In this document: in pieces, positions 1 to 4,512 of the stretch
How the letters are laid out: every line of letters starts with the position of its first letter
Position numbering within the stretch: the first letter of the stretch is position 1
NCBI GenBank assembly: GCA_018824925.1
Contig: JAHJFH010000361.1
Coordinates: forward strand, 1-5,330
Direction of reading: 5' to 3'
DNA length: 5,330 bases
DNA from: Thermoplasmatota archaeon
Lineage (GTDB): Archaea; Thermoplasmatota; E2; DHVEG-1
Notes under the pieces: model-generated
The model's database searches: none
Told to the model about the DNA's origin: nothing
What the model saw: the letters and a program-made list of their open reading frames with translations, nothing else
Translations under genes and position numbers: made by a program

Positions 1-770
1 ATGATATTAGTGGGTGCTCTGAGTGTTGCCATGATTGTTCCGGTTCCTGGTGTGGTTCCAAATGCGACCTTGCCGAGTTTGAGATGTATGATGGTGATCA
101 TGGCCTGTTTTTGTTTTTTATGAAATTCTTTTGAGATGGTGTTAATTTTTTCTATGATTGTAGTCATTCCTAAAACGGGGTTGTTTCCTTGTTCTGGATG
201 TCCTGCATGGGCGGTGGCTCCGGTGAGGTGTATTATGCAACCTTGGGAGGCAATCGCAAATGTTCCTTTTTTAATAATTATTGCACTGGCATCATAGCCG
301 GGGAGATTATGGAGAGCAAAAATATAATCTGGTTTGAGTTGCTGATAAAATGGGTTAGAGCATATTTGGTGTGCTCCGGCGGCGATTTCTTCGGCTGGTT
401 GGAAGAGGAGGACGATTTTTCCTTTGATTTCTTCAGGGTGGTGATAAAAGGAGGTTGCTATGCCGAGTAGAATGGTCATATGGCCATCATGCCCGCAGGC
501 GTGGCTGATACCTGGTTTTTGACTACGGTATTTTAATGAGGTTTTTTCATGAATTGGTAAGGCATCGAGTTCAGCGCGAAAAACAATAGTGGGCCCTGGT
601 TGTTTTGAGGCATAGAGTGCTGCGAGACCATTTCCACCGATATTGGTAAATATTTTAGTTGGCTTAAATTGTTGTAGGTATGAGAGGATGGTAGCAGCGG
701 TGTTTTGTTCGTTTCCTGCAGTATCTGGAAATTGATGAAGGGTGTGTCGGATTTTGTTTAATGATTTCAT
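1..770 (-). CDS. M20-family amidohydrolase (M20D aminoacylase type), C-terminus cut off by window edge
   Basis: Cytosolic metal-dependent hydrolase that removes the acyl group from N-acyl amino acids or similar amides. I translated 256 codons from the ATG at 770-768; the frame is open to base 1, so the C-terminus is missing (family members are usually 370-400 residues). Visible M20D motifs in order: RAELDALPI (65-73), HACGHDGH (90-97; Cys92 and His94 expected metal ligands), FQPAEE (123-128; metal and general-base glutamates), HNLPG (154-158), and TGATAHAGHP (183-192), the start of the lid/dimerization domain. All key residues seen are intact. An in-frame ATG at 779 would add three residues; neither start has a clear ribosome site, and 770 was chosen because the family typically begins with an IRHxLHxxP segment close to the N-terminus. 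It lies 45 bases after the racemase and is probably its operon partner. The class is clear; the substrate is not. Confidence 0.93.
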   Translation of the reverse strand, partial: MKSLNKIRHTLHQFPDTAGNEQNTAATILSYLQQFKPTKIFTNIGGNGLAALYASKQPGPTIVFRAELDALPIHEKTSLKYRSQKPGISHACGHDGHMTILLGIATSFYHHPEEIKGKIVLLFQPAEEIAAGAHQICSNPFYQQLKPDYIFALHNLPGYDASAIIIKKGTFAIASQGCIIHLTGATAHAGHPEQGNNPVLGMTTIIEKINTISKEFHKKQKQAMITIIHLKLGKVAFGTTPGTGTIMATLRAPTNI

Positions 771-815
771 GGAGAGCATGAGGTATTGTTATAGGGTGAT
801 TTTATTTGGTTTTTT

Positions 816-1898
816 TTAAATGATATCTTTGGTGATGTATTGTGAGTTCATGAGTTGTGCTACAGCCATGTAATTTGGTTGGAATGATATGGTTTTTCCA
901 GATTTATAATGTCGTCTATTTTTTCCAAGGCTATAGACGGTTAGATCTGAAGTTGTACCTAAGAAGGAGATTTCTTTATCCTTCGGTTTTAGAAAATTTG
1001 TGTCAACATCAACTAGACCGAAGTCTATTAGGGCACGATATTTTTTTTCTGTTGTATTGTTTTCTTCGATGATTTCTGCATGGCCGACATTTCCTTCACC
1101 GATTACTCCATCGGGGTAGGTTTCTTTCTTTTCGAATTCGACTATATTTCCTAGCAATTCAAACGTATTTGTAGAGAGATTATTGAATTTTTTGTTGGTA
1201 AGAGGTGTAGTTCCGAGGAATATTGCCTCGCCGATGCGGAGGTGGTTGACTTGTTTGGGAATTTTTCCTTTGGATAATAGTGGTAGTGTTATAGAGCTTC
1301 CACCAGAGACGAGTTGGATTTTTTGGTTGAAGCGCATTTCTATTAGTTGTTCATAGAGGCTGAGTTGTATGAGTTTGTCAAATGTGGGTTCTATGCCGTA
1401 CATACATCCTAGATTGGTGCCTAGTCCGATGACGTCGATATTTGGGAGGTTGAATACTTCTTTGTAGAAATCAAGGAATTTTTCTCGTACGACACCTTCT
1501 CGTAATTCTCCCATTTCAATCATAATTATAACTTGGTGATTGATTTTTTGGCGAGCGGCTTCTTTGTCTAGTGCATGTATTGTTTCGTAGTCTGTGTTGA
1601 GGCTGATGTTGGCATATTTGACAACGCCTTTAATGTATGATTTTGCTGGTGGTTTTAGATACATAGTGACGATGTTTTCATCGATGTTTTTAATGGTTTT
1701 AAGATTCGATACTCGTGAATCACCTATAGAGTGTGTATTGTAAATAACATCAGATTTTAGCACAGATTTTAATGCATCTTCATTACCGCCAAGAACCTTG
1801 GTGACAAGAGACCATTGTTTATCATATTTTCTCATGATGGCATTCATTTTTTCGATGTTACGAATGATTCTTTCAGGGTAGATTCTTAGTTTTGCCAT
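816..1898 (-). CDS. PLP-dependent racemase, alanine/ornithine racemase family (fold type III)
   Basis: 360 residues, the usual full length for this family. Enzymes of this group (ornithine racemase Orr and relatives of YhfX) interconvert L- and D-amino acids using pyridoxal phosphate. The N-terminal TIM barrel carries the PLP lysine in VTKVLGGN (Lys34), then DSRVSNL (60-66), MGELREGV (129-136), GLGTNLGC (158-165), the phosphate-binding SGGSS (198-202) and LRIGEAIFLGT (220-230). The C-terminal beta domain has DVDT (297-300), LGTTSD (313-318) and NYMAVAQLM (342-350). The order and wording match ornithine racemase-like proteins better than classical Alr. It starts 2 bases after the GNAT stop (TAATCATG) with no ribosome site of its own, so translation is probably coupled. 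Stop is TAA. The amino-acid substrate (ornithine, lysine, alanine or another) is inferred only to the family level. Confidence 0.93.
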   Translation of the reverse strand: MAKLRIYPERIIRNIEKMNAIMRKYDKQWSLVTKVLGGNEDALKSVLKSDVIYNTHSIGDSRVSNLKTIKNIDENIVTMYLKPPAKSYIKGVVKYANISLNTDYETIHALDKEAARQKINHQVIIMIEMGELREGVVREKFLDFYKEVFNLPNIDVIGLGTNLGCMYGIEPTFDKLIQLSLYEQLIEMRFNQKIQLVSGGSSITLPLLSKGKIPKQVNHLRIGEAIFLGTTPLTNKKFNNLSTNTFELLGNIVEFEKKETYPDGVIGEGNVGHAEIIEENNTTEKKYRALIDFGLVDVDTNFLKPKDKEISFLGTTSDLTVYSLGKNRRHYKSGKTISFQPNYMAVAQLMNSQYITKDII

Positions 1899-1900
1899 GA

Positions 1901-2356
1901 TTATTCTTTTTTCTGTTTGTATCGCATTTCTGCATATTTGGAGTTGAAACCGACGTTTTCATAAAGATTCATAGCAGGGATATTGTTATACTCGACATGA
2001 AGGGCGATATCCCCAGGACATTCGTCAATTACTTTTTTGAGAATGGTTTTGCCCAATCCTTCTCCTCGATATTTTGCGTGAACGACTATATAGACTAAAA
2101 TATGGTTCGGGATGTATCCTGACATACCTGAGTCATTTACTACAGCCCCTCCTATTAATGTTGCATTCTGCAATGCAACAATTACAAACCCACCTTTTCC
2201 CTTTACATCAGAAAATGCATACTCTACAGCTTTCGTGATATCTTTTTTTGAATCACCAAATTCACCTAATTGATGATATAGGAAATCAATGAATTTTTGT
2301 TTTGGAACTAACTTTGGAAATTCTTCTGGTTTTTTGACTACCGCTAACTTAACCAT
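1901..2356 (-). CDS. GNAT-family N-acetyltransferase
   Basis: 151 residues, a single GNAT domain that transfers the acetyl group of acetyl-CoA to an amine. The acetyl-CoA-binding motif is RGEGLG (Arg97 to Gly102, pattern RxxGxG) on the usual beta4-alpha3 turn, preceded by strand ILVYIVVH (86-93). NLYENVGF (130-137) is the typical C-terminal motif, with Tyr132 as the likely acid. The segment NDSGMSGYIP (74-83) seems particular to a GNAT subgroup. The ATG at 2356 has GGAG at 2370-2367 about ten bases upstream and is the first gene of the operon, 2 bases before the racemase. The tight coupling to a racemase and an M20 deacylase suggests that its acceptor is a free amino acid or a product of the pathway rather than a protein; this is inference. 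Stop is TAA. Confidence 0.92.
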   Translation of the reverse strand: MVKLAVVKKPEEFPKLVPKQKFIDFLYHQLGEFGDSKKDITKAVEYAFSDVKGKGGFVIVALQNATLIGGAVVNDSGMSGYIPNHILVYIVVHAKYRGEGLGKTILKKVIDECPGDIALHVEYNNIPAMNLYENVGFNSKYAEMRYKQKKE

Positions 2357-2588
2357 AATATTTACTCTCCATAAAAAGCAAATAATAAAGGGTAATTTTT
2401 TAATTGAAAATATCGATTACTACAATGTTTTTTAAGATTTTAACAGCATCCGATTAGATTTTTTACCTTAAAGTGTTTTCATATTACTTAAAATTTATGT
2501 GATTATTAAATAGTGATTTTGATTCTAATTGTAATAGCAATTTGGTATCATGATTGTTTAGTGAAAACAAAGGTTATCTTTGATGTGA
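2357..2588. promoter_or_regulatory. Intergenic region before the GNAT-racemase-M20 operon, with inverted repeat
   Basis: A 232-base, very AT-rich gap between the Lrp-type gene and the GNAT gene, both on the minus strand. It contains an inverted repeat AATTG-N6-CAATT at 2527-2542, an ATCATGAT palindrome at 2547-2554, and several A/T stretches on the minus strand that could serve as a TATA box (for example around 2394-2406). The GGAG ribosome site of the GNAT gene is at 2370-2367. The operon promoter is expected here, but no single box stands out. Binding by the neighbouring Lrp protein is possible, not shown. Confidence 0.4.
2563..2582 (-). terminator. Hairpin plus short U-run after the Lrp-type gene
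   Basis: On the minus strand, six bases after the TAA stop, the arms CAAAG and CTTTG (2582-2578 and 2572-2568) form a 5-bp stem with a 5-base loop, followed directly by TTTT. The stem is short, so it is a modest candidate, but position and orientation fit the end of the regulator transcript. Confidence 0.4.
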
Positions 2589-3116
2589 TTAGAAGTATTC
2601 ATAGATTTTTTTGGGATTGGGATTGTCGATACCGCCTTGTTGCATCGGAAGGATGACAGTGATGATTTTTGCCTCAGAGATATATGGCCCGAATTCTTTC
2701 ATGAAACCATCGACAAATCGTTTGATATCGGTGATGGTTTTTCCAGTGACGTTTAATGCCCAGTCGAAATCGCCATGGAGAAAATAGCTGCAGTCGGTGG
2801 TGATGCCGAAATGTTCCATTTGGTTTTGCATGCCTCGATGTGCGATCAGATCAATATTTTTTTTGGGGAGCGGAACATTGTTTCGTTTTAAGAGGATGAG
2901 GTAGCGGTTGAGCTTGAGTTTTTCATCATCTAGTATGGCGGAGTAGCCCCAGATGGTTTTGTTTTCTTCAAGTCGTTTGATGATACGCCAGACTTTTTGT
3001 CGAGAAAATTTACATTTTTTTGCGATGTCATCGATACTTTCTTTGGCGTTTTTCCGTAATATGTGAATGACTTTCTGTTCATCTTGTTGTATTTGGCTTT
3101 GACTTGATTTTGCCAT
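2589..3116 (-). CDS. Lrp/AsnC-family transcriptional regulator
   Basis: 175 residues, DNA-binding regulator of the feast/famine type. Residues 12-60 form the winged helix-turn-helix: EQKVIHILRKNAKESIDDIA, then KKCKFSRQKVWRIIKRLEE as the recognition helix region, and the wing IWGYSAILDD, closely resembling the typical Lrp arrangement. Residues 70-158 correspond to a RAM-like alpha/beta ligand-sensing and oligomerization domain, including HGDFDWALNVTG and a final strand IITVIL; the tail 159-175 is polar. The usual GYGD-like loop of bacterial Lrp is replaced by HGDFD (114-118). The ATG at 3116 has no good ribosome site nearby, so the message may be short-leadered. It reads in the same direction as the amino-acid operon downstream, across a terminator-like hairpin, and is a natural candidate to control it; this link rests on proximity and on known Lrp roles in amino-acid metabolism. 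Stop is TAA. Confidence 0.93.
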   Translation of the reverse strand: MAKSSQSQIQQDEQKVIHILRKNAKESIDDIAKKCKFSRQKVWRIIKRLEENKTIWGYSAILDDEKLKLNRYLILLKRNNVPLPKKNIDLIAHRGMQNQMEHFGITTDCSYFLHGDFDWALNVTGKTITDIKRFVDGFMKEFGPYISEAKIITVILPMQQGGIDNPNPKKIYEYF

Positions 3117-3249
3117 GCGGTCTTACAAAGTGTCATCCTTTTTTAATGTTTTGATGGGATAGTTGTTATCAATCTTTTGAATAATGGGAATGAGCGGGTG
3201 GTTTCTATGATTTTGTTGTCTGTGGTGGGGGGTATTATGGTTATAAACT
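3117..3249 (-). promoter_or_regulatory. Upstream region of the Lrp-type gene
   Basis: No coding frame is supported here. On the minus strand there are two TATA-like candidates: TTTATAA at 3247-3241, which would give a leader of roughly 100 bases, and an ATTAAAAA stretch around 3149-3142, about 28 bases before the ATG, which would give a leaderless message. A run of six C (minus strand, 3232-3227) lies between. I cannot choose between them. The box at 3241-3247 also reads as TTATAAA on the plus strand. Confidence 0.25.
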
Positions 3250-3259
3250 AAAAAAGGGG
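3250..3259 (-). terminator. T-run terminator at the left end of the small-gene cluster
   Basis: The minus strand reads CCCCTTTTTTAG at 3259-3248. A run of six T after C is a typical archaeal intrinsic termination signal, and it lies after the last open frame of the leftward cluster that begins at 3989, just before the candidate promoter of the Lrp-type gene. No strong hairpin precedes it. Confidence 0.4.
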
Positions 3260-3270
3260 TTTAATGACTT

Positions 3271-3372
3271 CTTTTAGTACATCCCTTGTTGATGATTAGC
3301 AGAGTATCCTGTTAGGTGATCCTGTTTTGACGCGGGATGTGTAGTGAGTGGAAAACCTGCTAGATTACAATA
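3271..3372 (+). ncRNA. Candidate structured RNA, H/ACA-like in outline
   Basis: A plus-strand TATA-like TTATAAA (3241-3247) lies about 25-30 bases before 3271. The segment is visibly richer in G and C than its flanks. It can form an upper hairpin, ATCCTGT (3319-3325) with GCGGGAT (3332-3338), two pairs being G-U, and a 6-base loop. It can also form an outer stem TAGCAG (3297-3302) with CTGCTA (3357-3362), with ACA at 3367-3369 just 3' of it. That order (lower stem, open pocket, upper stem, ACA) is the H/ACA guide outline, but the unpaired sides (16 and 18 bases) are larger than normal and the ACA is closer than the usual 14-16 bases from the pocket. A 37-codon frame on the minus strand (3387-3274) covers the same DNA and is the rival reading. 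Weakly supported. Confidence 0.22.
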
Positions 3373-3379
3373 CCTATCG

Positions 3380-3496
3380 TTAGGCATAATTTGTTTTTCC
3401 TGAATTTGTTTTTTCTTTTTCTCCCGTCTTTTTTTTATTTCTTCTATTTATTTCTCCCTTTTTTTTATATTCATATTTATCTGTGTCTCTACTCAT
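3380..3496 (-). CDS. Doubtful 38-residue Lys-rich open frame
   Basis: Starts with ATG at 3496 inside an ATGA overlap with the TGA that ends the preceding basic frame, and ends in TAA. The product begins MSRDTDKYEYKKKGE and is almost entirely charged or polar (Lys, Glu, Asn, Thr), with no hydrophobic core, so it would be disordered. The DNA is so A-rich on this strand that AAA and GAA codons arise by composition alone, and chance frames of this length are expected. The ATGA junction is the only point in favour. No family recognised. Confidence 0.22.
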   Translation of the reverse strand: MSRDTDKYEYKKKGEINRRNKKKTGEKEKTNSGKTNYA

Positions 3497-3540
3497 TTTT
3501 TTATCCCTTCAATTTTCTTTCTCTTGGGTGTATTTCTTTG
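3391..3540. other. Strongly strand-asymmetric polypyrimidine (+) / polypurine (-) tract
   Basis: The plus strand is nearly all T and C, with several runs of six to eight T. Read on the plus strand it yields a Phe/Leu-rich frame that looks like membrane protein, but this follows from TTT and CTT composition and there is no ribosome site. Read on the minus strand it gives Lys/Glu-rich frames. The T runs could end any plus-strand transcript coming from about 3271. Confidence 0.6.
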
Positions 3541-3619
3541 ATGTTTGCAAACTTGACTAAAATCAATAGTCCTTGTAACCCTATTAGATCCTTTTTTCAG
3601 AGATCTTCTTTTTTGCCAT
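3493..3619 (-). pseudogene. Frameshifted small basic protein gene
   Basis: The ATG at 3619 has one of the best ribosome sites in the window, AAGGAG at 3630-3625 with a 5-base spacer. Its frame, MAKKKISEKRI, meets TAA TAG after 11 codons. If one A is skipped in the run of six A (plus-strand T at 3592-3597), the frame continues as GSNRVTRTIDFSQVCKHQRN and on to KKIEGIKK and a TGA at 3495-3493, giving a basic protein of about 41 residues whose stop overlaps the next ATG. That suggests a gene broken by a single-base change, a sequence error in a homopolymer, or programmed slippage. The downstream frame is also the frame of the acidic protein, continued past its TAG. Function unknown; no family recognised. 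Confidence 0.32.
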
Positions 3620-3675
3620 ATTTTCTCCTTTATACCTATAATTTCATAACCTCTTTTATGGCAAGATATAATTAT

Positions 3676-3825
3676 CTATTTCGTTTCTTTTTTTGAATAA
3701 TCCGCATATTCATCTTCTTCTTCTTTTTCTTCGTCTTCTTCTTCGTCTAGGATTTTATCTTTTTGTGTTCTTTTATTTTCTTCTTTCTGCATTTCTTCAT
3801 CTGTGGGATATTTTTCATTGTTCAT
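3676..3825 (-). CDS. Small highly acidic protein (49 residues), function unknown
   Basis: Begins MNNEKYPTDEEMQKEENKRT. Residues 28-41 form an Asp/Glu-rich block (LDEEEDEEKEEEDE), and the tail is YADYSKKETK. No hydrophobic core or signal peptide is visible, so the protein is probably disordered or an extended helix. It starts 5 bases after the stop of the ribbon-helix-helix gene. The sequence GGGTGA that forms that stop also provides a GGTGA ribosome site about five bases before the ATG, so the two are likely translated together. Acidic tails like this can bind basic proteins or mimic DNA; whether it partners the basic upstream protein is inference. Stop is TAG. Not a family I recognise; composition bias makes chance a real but lesser alternative. 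Confidence 0.5.
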   Translation of the reverse strand: MNNEKYPTDEEMQKEENKRTQKDKILDEEEDEEKEEEDEYADYSKKETK

Positions 3826-3830
3826 TTGTT

Positions 3831-3989
3831 TCACCCTATTATCCCTCGTAGTTTATTGTTTTCTAGGTAGAAATTTGTCATGTAAACTATTTGTCTGCTA
3901 TATGGTCTTTCTTCCTCTTTCGCGAGTTTTTTGATGAGTGCATTTTCTTCTTTGGTTAAGGATATGTTCATGCGTATTCTTTTTACCAT
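3831..3989 (-). CDS. Ribbon-helix-helix (Arc/CopG-type) DNA-binding protein, 52 residues
   Basis: The translation, starting MVKRIRMNISLTKEENALIK, has the complete ribbon-helix-helix pattern: a basic beta strand RIRMNISL (5-11 region) that would enter the major groove, helix 1 KEENALIKKLAKEE (13-26), a turn RPYS (28-31), and helix 2 SRQIVYMTNFYLENN (31-45). The length is normal for stand-alone members. Such proteins bind DNA as dimers, usually to repeated short sites at their own promoter, and are often found as plasmid, virus or toxin-antitoxin regulators. A TATA-like box at 4027-4020 puts the expected transcription start within about ten bases of the ATG, so the message would be nearly leaderless, which fits the lack of a ribosome site. 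It leads a cluster with the acidic protein. No toxin gene is recognisable next to it. Stop is TGA. Confidence 0.78.
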   Translation of the reverse strand: MVKRIRMNISLTKEENALIKKLAKEEERPYSRQIVYMTNFYLENNKLRGIIG

Positions 3990-4019
3990 TTTTTACACAA
4001 ATATGCAATATTTTTACGT

Positions 4020-4027
4020 ATTTATAT
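4020..4027 (-). promoter_or_regulatory. TATA box for the ribbon-helix-helix gene
   Basis: The minus strand reads CATATAAATA at 4028-4019, with a purine stretch (CAAAGG) just upstream that could act as a BRE. A start about 25 bases downstream falls near 4000, close before the ATG at 3989. Confidence 0.5.
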
Positions 4028-4042
4028 GCCTTTGTACACAAT

Positions 4043-4050
4043 GATATATA
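4043..4050 (+). promoter_or_regulatory. TATA box for the rightward genes
   Basis: GATATATA is the best TATA-like sequence on the plus strand upstream of the ribosome site at 4096. It predicts a start near 4073 and a leader of about 30 bases. Confidence 0.4.
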
Positions 4051-4095
4051 GCACCTGCTGTATTCTACTATTATCCGATAAATTTTGGAAAGAAC

Positions 4096-4101
4096 AGGTG
4101 A
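4096..4101 (+). promoter_or_regulatory. Ribosome binding site (AGGTGA)
   Basis: AGGTGA matches the archaeal anti-Shine-Dalgarno complement and lies 5 bases before the ATG at 4107. It fixes the original start of the decayed gene and argues against the in-frame ATG at 4026. Confidence 0.6.
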
Positions 4102-4106
4102 AATCA

Positions 4107-4468
4107 ATGAAGATGGACAGAGAATTTACGGTCTTTGAAAACAATATGGACTGGAGGAAGCGAAAACGACTTCTATCATTAGAAGCAGATGACTTTCGAA
4201 GAGCGATATTTACTAGAGCGGATGGATGAGCAAACGTACTTAACGCTAAAAAAATAAGAAAATGAGATAATCGAAATATTAAGGATGATTACATCATACA
4301 ACTCTCCTTTTTTAGGAAGGAAAAATATTAAAAATAGATTCAGAAGATGGTATTATTGATGTAGAGCCATCAAGTAATCGATTGATGGAAGTTTATATTA
4401 AAAATAAGCGGGTAAAAGGTCTATATTTAATTAATTCTGAAATTTGCGAGAGGTTGTATTGGACTTGA
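4107..4468 (+). pseudogene. Decayed protein gene, pieces in three frames, upstream of the glycosyltransferase
   Basis: From the well-signalled ATG at 4107, the frame MKMDREFTVFENNMDWRKRK runs to LSLEADDF and then loses sense, ending at TGA 4227-4229. A second protein-like piece in another frame follows, EERYLLERMDEQTYLTLKK (ending at TAA 4255-4257), and continues past that stop as ENEIIEILRMITSYNSPFL. A third piece, in the remaining frame from 4316, reads EGKILKIDSEDGIIDVEPSS and goes on to a TGA at 4466-4468. Joined in order they give a plausible soluble protein of roughly 115-120 residues, so at least two frameshifts and one in-frame stop are needed. I do not recognise the family. It lies 44 bases before the glycosyltransferase and was probably its operon partner. 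The alternative is one or more tiny genes, for example the 40-codon frame 4107-4229 alone. Confidence 0.45.
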
Positions 4469-4512
4469 TAGTCTCCCTTTGAATAATAAACTTTAATGGA
4501 GTAATGATAGAT

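Larger units (their letters stand above)
3990..4106. promoter_or_regulatory. Divergent promoter region with short repeats
   Basis: Separates the leftward ribbon-helix-helix gene from the rightward decayed gene. It holds direct repeats of ATATGC at 4001-4006 and 4024-4029 (23 bases apart, about two helical turns) and of TACACAA at 3994-4000 and 4035-4041, plus palindromes TACGTA (4015-4020) and TGTACA (4033-4038). These overlap or flank both TATA-like boxes, as expected of an autoregulatory operator. The binding protein is inferred from position only. Confidence 0.4.

Noticed and set aside
189..470. Plus-strand frame of 93 codons
   Set aside because: It is antisense to the M20 gene, whose motifs are unmistakable on the other strand.
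857..1072. Plus-strand frame of 71 codons
   Set aside because: Antisense to the C-terminal part of the racemase and not protein-like.
2930..3136. Minus-strand frame of 68 codons beginning just upstream of the Lrp-type gene
   Set aside because: Different frame through the well-defined helix-turn-helix coding region; no family features.
3288..3412. C/D-box guide RNA: TGATGA at 3289-3294 as box C
   Set aside because: The nearest CTGA that could be box D is near 3410, too far for a 50-70 base C/D RNA, and no flanking terminal stem is seen.
3391..3696. Plus-strand frame of 101 codons, very rich in Phe, Leu and Tyr, resembling a membrane protein
   Set aside because: It mirrors the T/C-rich composition of the strand, has no ribosome site, and lies opposite the acidic and basic frames that have better start signals.
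3831..3989. Toxin-antitoxin pair with the ribbon-helix-helix protein as antitoxin
   Set aside because: The downstream acidic peptide has no toxin motifs (no RelE, MazF, PIN or HEPN residues) and no other partner gene is adjacent.
3898..4107. Minus-strand frame of 69 codons
   Set aside because: Overlaps the ribbon-helix-helix gene in another frame and runs through the divergent promoter region.
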